From Streptomyces sp. CNH099 (lineage in GTDB: Bacteria > Actinomycetota > Actinomycetes > Streptomycetales > Streptomycetaceae): a stretch of DNA of 64,000 bases. The notes under the pieces were generated by a model, which had not been told where the DNA came from, ran no database searches, and saw nothing but the letters and a program-made list of their open reading frames with translations. The stretch lies in the NCBI GenBank assembly GCA_000514715.1, contig KI911459.1:795399-859398 (forward strand), written 5' to 3'. This document shows, piece by piece, positions 6,735 to 14,466 of the stretch (positions within the stretch are counted from its first letter, which is position 1; every line of letters starts with the position of its first letter). A program made the translations under genes and the position numbers.

Positions 6735-7076
6735 CTACGCGAAGCCCATCCATCGCGCCATCGCGTTCTCCAGGCGGCGTAGGCGCGTCCGTATCGCTGC
6801 CGTGTCCTCCCCGCTGGCGACTCGTGCGGCGAGCGCATCGTGGCGGCGCGATAGCTCGGCGTATTCGGCGGCGCGGGCATCGGTGGGTGCCTCTACGACG
6901 ACCGGGGGCGGGGGCGGGGTCGACCCGGGGGGCGCCGGGTACTCGAACGGGTCGCCAAAGACGGTCCGATGGACCCCGGTGTGCCCGGCCCCCAGGAAGC
7001 AGGGCAGCTTCCAACGACCCGGCCCCGCGTCTGTGCCCGGCCGTCTCGCCCCACAGACGCGGTTGCGCGCGCTCAC
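6735..7076 (-). CDS. Small phage-element protein with coiled-coil tail
   Basis: The 113-residue protein starts at GTG 7076, which overlaps the stop of the preceding gene (GTGA), so the two are coupled. It begins with two Cys and a KLPCFLGAGHTGVH segment, passes a Pro-rich linker (about 55-68), and ends in a charged helix (ARAAEYAELSRRHDALAARV, then a second heptad-like stretch) likely to form a coiled coil. No family was recognised. It is followed by a clear terminator. The open frame continues far upstream of 7076 only as antisense to chromosomal genes, which is not meaningful. Confidence 0.55.
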   Translation of the reverse strand: MSARNRVCGARRPGTDAGPGRWKLPCFLGAGHTGVHRTVFGDPFEYPAPPGSTPPPPPVVVEAPTDARAAEYAELSRRHDALAARVASGEDTAAIRTRLRRLENAMARWMGFA

Positions 7077-7288
7077 GCGAACCTCATCCCATCGCCGCAC
7101 CGTGCCCCGTCCGCTGACGCCGTGCTGTACGTCGCGCTGTAGCCCTCGGCGGCGTCGGCGCGGTGGTACTCGCAAACGTGCAGCACGCCTGCCAGATCGC
7201 CGTGTGCCCTGCCGTCGCGCGGCGTGTACTGCTCGACGCGGGCGGTCACCGGCGCCTCGCAGTTGTCGCGGATGATCTCGATTGGCAT
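7073..7288 (-). CDS. Small phage-element protein nearest the right attachment site
   Basis: The 71-residue protein begins MPIEIIRDNCEAPVTARVEQY and contains LHVCEYHRAD, a small alpha/beta-type composition with two Cys. No family was recognised. An AGGGAGA ribosome site stands 5 nt before the ATG, and its TGA overlaps the next start. It is the last gene before the tuf junction, about 60 bp away, the place where excisionase or immunity genes often lie, but the sequence does not look like a recognisable Xis. Confidence 0.55.
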   Translation of the reverse strand: MPIEIIRDNCEAPVTARVEQYTPRDGRAHGDLAGVLHVCEYHRADAAEGYSATYSTASADGARCGDGMRFA

Positions 7289-7329
7289 GTTGTCTCCCTG
7301 TCGCTGACCTGCGGATTCGTGTTAATGAC

Positions 7330-7372
7330 AGGGTGGTTGAACAACTTTCGTGAAGAACATGGTCACCGGCGC
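7330..7372. other. Right attachment junction (attR) inside tuf
   Basis: The EF-Tu reading frame is recognisable from TTC GTG AAG AAC ATG (7347 on; Phe-Val-Lys-Asn-Met, right after the conserved GHAD of EF-Tu), while the bases up to 7346 are unrelated to EF-Tu. The crossover core therefore probably lies in or just right of 7347. The exact core cannot be set without the left junction or an empty site. Confidence 0.7.
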
Positions 7373-8255
7373 CGCCCAGCTCGACGGCGCGATCCTGGTG
7401 ATCTCCGCGGTCGAGGGCGTCATGCCGCAGACCGCGGAGCACGTGCTGCTCGCGCGGCAGGTGGGGGTGCGGCACGTGGTCGTCGCGCTCAACAAGGCCG
7501 ACGCCGGCGACCCGGAGCTGACCGACCTGGTCGAGCTGGAGGTCCGCGAGCTGCTCTCCGCACACGGCTACCCGGGCGAGGAGGTGCCCGTGGTCCGCGT
7601 CTCCGGGCTGCGCGCGCTCGCGGGCGACCCGACGTGGACCGAGGCGATCGGGCACCTGCTGGACGCGGTCGACGCGTACGTGCCCATGCCCGAGCGGCAC
7701 CTGGACGCGCCGTTCCTGCTGCCGGTGGAGAACGTGCTCACCATCACCGGCCGCGGCACGGTCGTCACCGGCGCCGCCGAGCGCGGCACCGTGCGCGTCG
7801 GCGACCGGGTGCAGGTGCTCGGCGCGGAGGTCGAGACGGTCGTCACCGGCCTGGAGACCTTCGGCAAGCCGATGGAGTCGGCGCAGGCCGGCGACAACGT
7901 CGCGCTGCTGCTGCGCGGCGTCGCGCGCGACGCGGTGCGCCGCGGGCACGTCGTCGCCGCGCCGGGCAGCGTCGTGCCGCGGCGGCGGTTCACCGCCGAG
8001 GTGTACGTGTTGTCCGCGGCCGAGGGCGGTCGGCGTACGGCCGTCTCGACCGGCTACCGCCCGCAGTTCTACATCAGGACCGCGGACGTCGTCGGCGACG
8101 TCGACCTCGGCGCGACCGCCGTCGCACGGCCCGGCGACACCGTCGCGATGACGGTCGAGCTGGGCCGCGAGGTGCCGCTTGAGGTGGGGCTCGGCTTCGC
8201 CATCCGCGAGGGCGGGCGCACCGTCGGCGCGGGCACCGTCACCGGGCTGGGCTGA
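7347..8255 (+). pseudogene. tuf: Elongation factor Tu (tuf3-like), 5' part displaced by integration
   Basis: The frame encodes about 302 C-terminal residues of an EF-Tu, starting right after the GHAD of the G3 motif. Present are VMPQTAEHV, the G4 motif ALNKAD, and domains 2-3 with [15 protein letters not shown] and YRPQFYI. The P-loop and switch regions are missing, so this part cannot bind GTP normally. EF-Tu carries aminoacyl-tRNA to the ribosome. The sequence departs from the usual tuf1 type in many places and resembles the divergent tuf3 copy of streptomycetes, a non-essential extra gene. A GTG at 7350 could start a truncated product. A full gene would reform on excision. Confidence 0.85.
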
Positions 8256-8270
8256 CCCCGGTCCCCGCCG

Positions 8271-8310
8271 CCCGCCTTCCGTATCCGCGCAAGCGGCTAC
8301 GGAAGGCGGG
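8271..8310 (+). terminator. Terminator after tuf
   Basis: A perfect 13-bp stem (8271-8283 and 8298-8310) continues after one mismatch into CCGC-GCAA-GCGG with a GNRA-type loop. It begins 15 bp after the tuf stop codon. The T-run is poor, as usual in this GC range. Confidence 0.75.
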
Positions 8311-8324
8311 CTTCCACCCCCACA

Positions 8325-9197
8325 ATGTCCGGTGTGGAGGAGCCCGTCCCCGTCATCGCCGCCGTGGACGGCGGCACCGCGAGGCTGCTGCCGGACGTCG
8401 ACCGCCCCCGCGCCTACCTGCTCACGGTCGAGGGCGCCCCGCAGTCGTACGTCGACCTCGACGACCCCACGTACCTGGAGTTCGAGTACGCGCGCCGGCT
8501 GGCGCACGTCGTCGATGTGGGCTTCCCGCCGGGGCGTCCGCTGGACGCGGTGCACCTCGGCGGCGGCGCGCTGACCCTGCCCCGGTACGTGGCGGCCACC
8601 CGCCCCGGCTCCCGGCAGGAGGTCGCCGAGTCCGACCGGGGGGTGATCGCGCTGGTCGCGGAGCATCTGCCGCTGCCGCCGGACTGCGGTGTCGCGGTCC
8701 GCGCCGGCGACGCCCGCGCCGCGCTGGCGCGGCGCCCGCCGGCCAGCTGCGACCTCGTCGTCGCCGACGTCTACGGCGGCGCCCGGGTGCCCGCCCACGT
8801 CGCGTCGCTGGAGTTCGTCGGCGCCGCCGCCCGCGCGCTGCGGCCGCACGGGCTCTACGTCGCGAACCTCGCCGACAGCGCGCCGTTCCGCTTCCTCGGC
8901 TCCCAACTGGTCACCGCCGCGGCCGTCTTCCCCGAGCTGTGCCTGGTCGCGGAGCCCTCGGTGCTGCGCGGCCGGCGCTTCGGCAACGTTCTGGTGGTGG
9001 CGGCGAAGCCGGGCGCGGACGGCGGCGCCGTGCTGCCGCTCGCGGAGCTGGCGCGGCGCACCGCCGGCGACCCGTTCCCCGCCCGGGTCGAGTACGGGCC
9101 GGCGCTGCGGCGGCTGACGGCCGGCGCTCAGCCGGTCACGGACGCCGACGCCGTGCCCTCGCCCGAGCCGCCGGACGACGCGTTCACCCTCGACTGA
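8325..9197 (+). CDS. Spermidine-synthase-like methyltransferase-fold protein
   Basis: The 290-residue protein has a Rossmann core: AVHLGGGALTLPRY at about 75-88 (the glycine-rich loop of the SpeE/PMT family), VRAGDARAALA, and CDLVVADVYGGARVP. Such stand-alone SpeE-like proteins are common in actinomycetes and may be aminopropyl- or methyltransferases. A true spermidine synthase would show a fuller polyamine-binding set, so the substrate is open. No ribosome site precedes the ATG, which suggests a leaderless mRNA. Its last 70 bases overlap the 3' end of the convergent MFS gene. Confidence 0.7.
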   Translation: MSGVEEPVPVIAAVDGGTARLLPDVDRPRAYLLTVEGAPQSYVDLDDPTYLEFEYARRLAHVVDVGFPPGRPLDAVHLGGGALTLPRYVAATRPGSRQEVAESDRGVIALVAEHLPLPPDCGVAVRAGDARAALARRPPASCDLVVADVYGGARVPAHVASLEFVGAAARALRPHGLYVANLADSAPFRFLGSQLVTAAAVFPELCLVAEPSVLRGRRFGNVLVVAAKPGADGGAVLPLAELARRTAGDPFPARVEYGPALRRLTAGAQPVTDADAVPSPEPPDDAFTLD

Positions 9198-10534
9198 CCT
9201 TCCGCGGCGGGCCGGTCCGCGCGCGCGGCGGCGGCCGCGCCGGCGGTCCCGGGCGCCGGGTGTTCCGTACGCCGCAGCCGCCGCACGTCCGGCACGCACA
9301 GCACGGCCGCGGTCAGCACCACGACGAGCGCGGAGCAGCCCCACAGCGCCGCCGGCCGGCCCACCAGGTCCTGCACGGGGCCGGCGAGCGCGGTGGCCAC
9401 CGGGATCAGCGCGATCGAGCCCAGCCAGTCGTACGAGGAGACGCGGGACAGCTTGTCCTCGGGGATCTCCTGGTGCAGCGCCGTCATCCACGCCACCGCG
9501 AAGACCTCGACGCACGTGCCGGAGACGAACATCACCGCCGCCAGCCCGGCCACCGGCAGCGGCACCGCCAGGGCCGCCCCCGGCAGCGCGAGCGGGAAGA
9601 TGCACAGCACTCCGGCGAGCAGCACCCGCCGCGGCCGCCACCTGGTCATCACCAGCGCCCCCGCCAGCGTGCCCGCGGCGAAGGCGCCCATGGCCAGGCC
9701 CCACGGCCCCGCGCCGCCGAGGTGCTCGCGGGCGACGAGCGGCCCGTACACCCCCTCGGCCGCCGCCACCACGGCGTTGACGACCGCGAACTGCAGCACG
9801 ATCGACCAGAGCCAGGGCCGCCCGGTCACCTCCCGCCGGCCCTCCCGCAGATCGGCGAGGATGCCGCCGCCGGGCTGCCGCTCCGGGATGCCGCTGACGT
9901 CGAGGAACGCCCGCAGGGCGGCGGCGACGGCGAACGCGCCCGCGTCCACGGCCAGCACCCACCCCGGCCCGACCGCCGCGACCATGGCGCCGCCGAGCGC
10001 GGCCCCGCCGATCCCGGCGCCGTTGACGCCGACGCGGAACAGCGCGAACGCCCGGCCCGCCTGCGCACCGGTGACCGACGAGAGCACCATGCCCTCGGCG
10101 GCGGGCGCGAAGAACGCGTGCCCCGTGCCGCCGACCGCGGACAGCAGCACCATCTGCCACACCCGCGCCTCGCCGGTGATCACCAACGCTGCGAAGACGC
10201 CCTGCGAGGCGCAGTTGACGGCGTTCGCGACGACCATCACCCGGTGCCGCGGTATCCGGTCGGCGACCGCCCCGCCGACGAGCACGAAGACGACGAGCGC
10301 CGTCGTCCGCGCCGCCGCCACCAGCCCGACGTCGGTGGCGGAGCCGCCGGCCTCCAGCACCGCGAACGCCGAGGCGATCAGCGCGCCGGAGGCGCCGAGG
10401 TTGGTGATCACCGCCGCGAGGGACAGGAGCGTGTAGTTCCGCCCCGCCCAGCGCCGGCGGGGCGCCGGGCCGGGAGCGGGCCCGGCGGCGGGCTCCGGGA
10501 CGGGGCCGGTGCGGGAGGCGGGCGGACGGGGCAC
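9128..10534 (-). CDS. MFS transporter (multidrug-efflux type)
   Basis: The 468-residue protein shows about 12 hydrophobic spans, the loop ADRIPRHR between spans 2 and 3 typical of the major facilitator superfamily, and a Pro/Ala-rich N-terminal tail of about 30 residues. A Ser/Gly-rich C-terminal tail overlaps the neighbour on the opposite strand. It resembles the MFS group of macrolide or small-drug exporters of actinomycetes. GTG 10534 is taken as the start because the frame upstream is antisense to the next gene. The substrate is unknown. It stands 59 bp downstream of the membrane-anchored gene and may be co-transcribed with it. Confidence 0.8.
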   Translation of the reverse strand: MPRPPASRTGPVPEPAAGPAPGPAPRRRWAGRNYTLLSLAAVITNLGASGALIASAFAVLEAGGSATDVGLVAAARTTALVVFVLVGGAVADRIPRHRVMVVANAVNCASQGVFAALVITGEARVWQMVLLSAVGGTGHAFFAPAAEGMVLSSVTGAQAGRAFALFRVGVNGAGIGGAALGGAMVAAVGPGWVLAVDAGAFAVAAALRAFLDVSGIPERQPGGGILADLREGRREVTGRPWLWSIVLQFAVVNAVVAAAEGVYGPLVAREHLGGAGPWGLAMGAFAAGTLAGALVMTRWRPRRVLLAGVLCIFPLALPGAALAVPLPVAGLAAVMFVSGTCVEVFAVAWMTALHQEIPEDKLSRVSSYDWLGSIALIPVATALAGPVQDLVGRPAALWGCSALVVVLTAAVLCVPDVRRLRRTEHPAPGTAGAAAAARADRPAAEGQSRVNASSGGSGEGTASASVTG

Positions 10535-10593
10535 CCGCGGACTATGCCGGGTCCACCGGGCGCACGCCAAGTGGATTTCCCGGCCGCGCCCGC

Positions 10594-11532
10594 TCAGCCC
10601 TCCAGCGGCCGCAGACTGTCCATGATCTTGGCCACGGTGTCGTCCGGGACCTCGTCCGCCACCCCCGTGTCGCTGTACAGCACCCACGTGGCGAACTCGC
10701 CGTTCACGTCGGTGTAGGTGAAGGCGAAGATCTTGCCGTCGGCCGAGCACTTGTTCTCGCGCGGCACGTTGGTGACCGTCGCGGTGGCCATATGCCCCTC
10801 AAGGCCGTGCTCGCTGGTGAAGGGCACCGGCTCGGTCTGCTTGACGGTCGCCTTCTTGCTGGTGTTGAAGGCGGCGTGGGCCCAGGCGCCGGCCTCGTTC
10901 TCGACGGCTTCCTTCGTGTTCTTCGCCCCGATGCCGCCCTTCGTGCCGGCGCCGGCGCGGCTGGCGTACTTGCAGATGCCGTCCTTGTAGAGCGCGGCGC
11001 CGGTCATCGACACCAGCGGGCCGGAGTCGTCCTCGAAGCCGATGGTCAGGGTCGGGGACTGCACCTCCCACTCCGGAGGCACGTCGTAGACGTTGTGGCG
11101 CTTGGCGTTGTGGACGGCCTTCCAGCCGGGCACCACCGGGTCGATGTTCTGGTCGGCCGCGCTGCCGCGCGGGTTGTCGGGGTGGTCCTTGAGCAGGGAC
11201 CCGCTCGCGGACGGGGACGGCGAGGCGCTGGGCGAGCCGCCGCCGCCCGCGGGGCTCGCCTTGTCGCCGCCGTCGTCGTCCCCGTTCAGGACGACCACGC
11301 CGGTCACGGTCGCCGCGGCGATCACGGCGACGGCGCCGACTATGGCGGCGGCGACGCGGGGACTGGTCCCGCTGCGTTTCGCGGGGACCGGCGCACCGGG
11401 CGGTGTGGGCCGGCCCCACTGCTCCTGCTGCTGTCCGTCGTAGCCCTGCGGGCCGTGCGGGGCGGGCTGTTGCTGGTACGGGTTCGGCTGCTGCTGGTGC
11501 TGCTCGCCCCCGGGCTGCTGTCCTGGCCACAT
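10594..11532 (-). CDS. Membrane-anchored protein with Gln/Pro-rich cytoplasmic tail
   Basis: The 312-residue protein starts MWPGQQPGGEQ, a common opening of streptomycete membrane proteins. It has a Gln/Pro-rich tail (1-55), one transmembrane helix (about 60-82, AAIVGAVAVIAAATVTGVVVL), a Gly/Ser/Pro linker, and an extracellular domain (about 120-312) with two Cys. No enzyme motif is visible. The ATG at 11532 is preferred to one at 11544 because of the MWPGQQ pattern; neither has a clear ribosome site. Role unknown, probably cell-envelope. Confidence 0.7.
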   Translation of the reverse strand: MWPGQQPGGEQHQQQPNPYQQQPAPHGPQGYDGQQQEQWGRPTPPGAPVPAKRSGTSPRVAAAIVGAVAVIAAATVTGVVVLNGDDDGGDKASPAGGGGSPSASPSPSASGSLLKDHPDNPRGSAADQNIDPVVPGWKAVHNAKRHNVYDVPPEWEVQSPTLTIGFEDDSGPLVSMTGAALYKDGICKYASRAGAGTKGGIGAKNTKEAVENEAGAWAHAAFNTSKKATVKQTEPVPFTSEHGLEGHMATATVTNVPRENKCSADGKIFAFTYTDVNGEFATWVLYSDTGVADEVPDDTVAKIMDSLRPLEG

Positions 11533-11595
11533 GGCGAACAACATAGCTGGCGAAGGGGAGTGGTCACACTTATTACCCGCTGGTAACGTGGTCGC

Positions 11596-12048
11596 ATGTC
11601 CGACTCCACGCCGCCGCTGGGCGAGCTTCTCCAGGCATCGGTGCCCATGGTCCGCACGCTCGGCCTGGTGTACGACGAGATCACGCCGCAGACCGCCGTC
11701 CTCCGGTTCCCCGACCGGCCGGAGTACCGCAACCACGTCGGCGGTCCGCACGCGGGCGCGATGTTCACCCTGGCCGAGTCGGCCACCGGCGCCGTCGTGG
11801 TCGCCGCGTTCGGCGACCAGCTGGAGCGGGCCGTGCCGCTGCCGGTGCGGGCGGAGATCGACTTTCTGAAGGTCGCCCGGGGCGACGTCACCGCCCGCGC
11901 CCGGCTGGGCCGGCCGATCGCGGACGTCGTCGCCGAACTCGACGCCGGCGAGCGGCCGGAGTTCCCGGTCGAGGTCAACATCGTCCGCGGGGACGGCGCC
12001 GTGAGCGGGCGGATGACGGTGCTGTGGACCCTGCGGCCCAACGGCTGA
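11596..12048 (+). CDS. Hot-dog fold thioesterase-like protein (DUF4442 type)
   Basis: The 150-residue protein has the hot-dog fold pattern NHVGGPHAGAMFTLAESATGAVV at about 49-71, with the central-helix HAG(A/T)xFTLAE motif of DUF4442/PaaI-like proteins, which hydrolyse acyl-CoA or bind acyl groups. A catalytic Asp or Glu cannot be assigned with certainty. It is divergent from the membrane-anchored gene. The 63-bp shared promoter holds TTACC-CGCT-GGTAA (11573-11586), a possible operator. Confidence 0.7.
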   Translation: MSDSTPPLGELLQASVPMVRTLGLVYDEITPQTAVLRFPDRPEYRNHVGGPHAGAMFTLAESATGAVVVAAFGDQLERAVPLPVRAEIDFLKVARGDVTARARLGRPIADVVAELDAGERPEFPVEVNIVRGDGAVSGRMTVLWTLRPNG

Positions 12049-12091
12049 CGGCCCCGCGGCCGACGGCCGCACCGCCGCGGGGCGGCGCGGG

Positions 12092-12637
12092 TCAGGAGCC
12101 CGCGCCGCCGAGGGCCTCGCGGTGCGCCTGCGCGAGGGCCACGTACCCCTCGCCGTTGAGTCGGATGTGCGCGCGCTCCTCGTCGGTCAGCGGCCGCTTC
12201 ACCTTCGCCGGCACGCCGGCGACCAGGGAGCCCGGCGGCACCTCCATGCCCTGCGGCACCAGCGCCTGCGCGGCGATCAGCGAACCGGCGCCGATCACGG
12301 CCCCGTTGAGCACCGTCGCGCCCATGCCGACCAGCACGTCGTCGCCGACGGTGCAGCCGTGCACCACCGCGTTGTGGCCGACGGTCACGCGCTCGCCGAT
12401 GGCGACGGGGAAGCCGGGGTCGGAGTGGACCGTGGAGTTGTCCTGCACGTTGCTGCCCGCGCCCAGCGAGACGGCGCCGCAGTCCGCGCGGAGCACCGCG
12501 TGGTACCACACGCTGGCGTCGGCGCCGACGGTCACGTCCCCGACCACCACCGCCGTCGGGGCCACGTACGCCTTCGGGTCCACCGCGGGCTCGTGCCCGC
12601 CCACCGCCGCGATCAGCGGCTCCGGCCGTCCTGACAT
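12092..12637 (-). CDS. Gamma-class carbonic anhydrase family protein
   Basis: The 181-residue left-handed beta-helix protein has hexapeptide repeats across residues 25-150 and the three metal-binding histidines at positions 71, 88 and 93 (STVHS, VGHNAVVHG). The family hydrates CO2 or works as an acyltransferase-like protein (YrdA/PaaY group). It is full-length. It converges with the thioesterase gene (44-bp gap) and diverges from another hexapeptide protein. Enzymatic carbonic anhydrase activity in this subgroup is often weak, so the precise reaction is uncertain. Confidence 0.85.
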   Translation of the reverse strand: MSGRPEPLIAAVGGHEPAVDPKAYVAPTAVVVGDVTVGADASVWYHAVLRADCGAVSLGAGSNVQDNSTVHSDPGFPVAIGERVTVGHNAVVHGCTVGDDVLVGMGATVLNGAVIGAGSLIAAQALVPQGMEVPPGSLVAGVPAKVKRPLTDEERAHIRLNGEGYVALAQAHREALGGAGS

Positions 12638-12780
12638 GTCGTCCGCTCCCGGGGTCCGCGGCGGCGTCCGGCGCCCGCCGTCGTACGTTCTGGTGGGGCG
12701 CCGGCGGCCCGCCGCCGTGCGGGGTCGCGCCCGCGCCCGGGGAGAGCGTATGCGAGGTGCGGGAGGGGTACGGTGAGCGG

Positions 12781-13485
12781 GTGCCGAAGCAGCAGCGCAA
12801 CTCCGTGACGAGCCGGCTGCTCTCGCGCGCCGTGCACCGCGGCTGGCGGTGGGTCAGGAGCACGGGCGCGGTGAGCGCCGGGCGGCCGGGGCCGTACCGC
12901 TTCCGCCGGATCGGCGCCGGCACGGTCCTCGCCTTCCCGCAGGGCACGATCTTCGGCGAGGGGCGGATCGAGCTGGGCGCGCACTGCATCGTCGGCGAGC
13001 AGGTGACGCTCACCGTCGGCCTCGCGCCCGGCGCCCCGCTCGGCCCGGAGACGGCCGTGCGGCTCGGCGACGGCGTGGTGCTGGGCCGGGGCAGCCACGT
13101 CATCGCCGACCTGCCCGTCACCATCGGCGACGACGTCTTCTGCGGTCCCTACGTGTACGTCACCTCCACGAACCACAGCTACGACGACCCGCACGAGCCG
13201 GTCGGCAAGCAGTGGCCGCGCTCCGCGCCGGTGGAGATCGGCTCGGGCAGCTGGCTGGGCGCGGGCGCGCTCGTGCTGCCCGGCGCCCGGCTGGGGCGCA
13301 ACGTGGTCGTCGCCGCCGGCTCCGTGGTGCGCGGGGAGGTGCCCGACCATGCGGTGGTCGCCGGCGCGCCGGCCCGGATCGTGCGCCGCTGGAACCCCGA
13401 GTCCGGGTGGCACCCGCCGCTCGGCCCGGCCCGGCACCCTGGAGACGGCGACATGACCGTGACCGTGACAGGGGGCGCCACGTGA
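12781..13485 (+). CDS. Hexapeptide acyltransferase (LbH/maltose O-acetyltransferase-like)
   Basis: The 234-residue protein has a basic N-terminal extension (1-40) and beta-helix repeats from about 45 to 205. It includes the STNHSYDDPHEPVG segment and the usual GAGALVLPGARLGRNVVVAAGSVV end of the CatB/NodL-like O-acetyltransferases; His in TNHSY is the likely catalytic base. The GTG at 12781 is preferred to the one at 12757 because a GGGAGGGG ribosome site lies between them. The final GTGA overlaps the next start. Probably acetylates a sugar or envelope component; substrate unknown. Confidence 0.75.
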   Translation: MPKQQRNSVTSRLLSRAVHRGWRWVRSTGAVSAGRPGPYRFRRIGAGTVLAFPQGTIFGEGRIELGAHCIVGEQVTLTVGLAPGAPLGPETAVRLGDGVVLGRGSHVIADLPVTIGDDVFCGPYVYVTSTNHSYDDPHEPVGKQWPRSAPVEIGSGSWLGAGALVLPGARLGRNVVVAAGSVVRGEVPDHAVVAGAPARIVRRWNPESGWHPPLGPARHPGDGDMTVTVTGGAT

Positions 13486-13577
13486 TCACCACCCGGACGC
13501 TGCGCATCATCCTGGCCGTCGTCCTGTGCCTGCACGCCTTCGGGCTGCTGCTCTACACGATCCGCAACCACGTCTGA
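13482..13577 (+). CDS. 31-residue membrane peptide coupled to the acyltransferase
   Basis: A GTG overlapping the acyltransferase stop (GTGA at 13482-13485) opens a 31-codon frame: a short basic lead (VITTRTLR), a hydrophobic span (IILAVVLCLHAFGLLLYTI) and a RNHV end. The four-base overlap and the clean single-span composition argue for a real small membrane protein, perhaps anchoring or assisting the acyltransferase. No homolog is recalled. Confidence 0.5.
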   Translation: MITTRTLRIILAVVLCLHAFGLLLYTIRNHV

Positions 13578-13599
13578 GCCGCGGGGGGCCCGGGGCGGC

Positions 13600-14466
13600 T
13601 CATCCCGACGCCAGCAGCACCGTGCCCGCCAGCGCCAGGCCCGCGCCCGCCGCCTGCACCGCGCGCAGCCTCTCCCGCAGCACGCCCCGCGCAGCCAGCG
13701 CCGTGATCACCGGATACAGCGACGACAGCACCGCCGCCAGGGTCACCGGGCCGTGCTGCGCGGCTATCGCGTACGTCCCGTTCGCGGCCACGTCCGCCAG
13801 GCCGACGAACACCAGCCCGGGTGCCGCCGCCCGTATCGTGTCCCAGCCGTCCTCCGGCAGGGCCGCGCCGCCCCGGCGCACCGCCGCGTACAGCGCGGCG
13901 CCGCCCACCGCCACGTTCACCGCCCGCTGCACGAACAGCGCGAGGAACAGCCCCGTGACGTTCGTCGACGCCTCGGCGATGAAGGCGAAGACCGCGCCGA
14001 ACCCCGCCGCCGCGCCCAGCGTCAGCACCAGCGTCCGCCGCTCGACCGGCGCTCCGCGCAGCTGCGGCCCGGACGCCAGCACCACGCCGGCCAGCGCGAC
14101 GGCCCCGCCCGCGTACTGCACCGGGCCGGGCCGCTCCCCGTACGCCGCCAGGCCCACGCCGAACGGCACCAGCACGGCCAGCGAGGCGAGCGGCGAGACC
14201 ACCCCCATAGGCCCCCGGGCCAGCGCGCTGTAGAAGCAGATCATCGCGACCGGGCCGGCGACGCCGGCCGCGACCGCCCACCACAGCAGCGGCCCGGCCT
14301 CGCTCCAGGCGCCGGTGGCCACCACGACCGCGCCCAGCACCACCGCCGCCGCGATCTGCGAGAGCACGACCACCGTGAGCGCGGGCGTGCGCCGACTCAG
14401 CACCCCGCCGCCGAAGTCGGCGAGCCCGTAGAGGATGCTGGTGGCCAGGGCGAAGAGTGCGGTCAC
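13600..14466 (-). CDS. EamA/DMT-family transporter
   Basis: The 288-residue protein has about ten hydrophobic segments in two EamA repeats (about 1-135 and 145-285), with GERPGPVQYAGGAVALAGV at the end of the first repeat and RERLRAVQAAGAGLALAG at the end of the second, as in the drug/metabolite exporters. The GTG at 14466 follows a GGGGGC ribosome site; upstream in-frame ATGs reach into the divergent promoter. Divergent to an XRE-cupin regulator with operator-like palindromes between, so it is probably that regulator's target. Confidence 0.8.
   Translation of the reverse strand: MTALFALATSILYGLADFGGGVLSRRTPALTVVVLSQIAAAVVLGAVVVATGAWSEAGPLLWWAVAAGVAGPVAMICFYSALARGPMGVVSPLASLAVLVPFGVGLAAYGERPGPVQYAGGAVALAGVVLASGPQLRGAPVERRTLVLTLGAAAGFGAVFAFIAEASTNVTGLFLALFVQRAVNVAVGGAALYAAVRRGGAALPEDGWDTIRAAAPGLVFVGLADVAANGTYAIAAQHGPVTLAAVLSSLYPVITALAARGVLRERLRAVQAAGAGLALAGTVLLASG

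Larger units (their letters stand above)
1..7346. mobile_element. Right end of an integrated phage-like element (prophage or satellite)
   Basis: The segment carries capsid, scaffold, tape-measure, HNH and TerS-like genes and ends where an EF-Tu coding sequence starts in mid-gene (about 7347). Genes are short, tightly packed, mostly on the minus strand, and use hairpin terminators, unlike the chromosome to the right. The left boundary and any integrase lie outside the window. No portal, large terminase, head-completion, major tail or lysis gene was recognised here. The element could be a complete prophage whose other genes lie to the left, a capsid-encoding satellite, or a deleted prophage. 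That it is integrated foreign DNA is well supported; its class is inference. Confidence 0.85.

Noticed and set aside
1-7346. A tRNA gene or tRNA fragment as attachment site
   Set aside because: No tRNA-like cloverleaf is visible at the right junction; the flank is clearly EF-Tu coding sequence.
7345-10160. A very long open minus-strand frame continuing upstream of the small gene at 7076
   Set aside because: It is antisense to tuf and the SpeE-like gene, crosses the element boundary, and has an Arg/Gly/Ala composition typical of shadow frames in high-GC DNA. Only the part below 7076 has its own coupled start.
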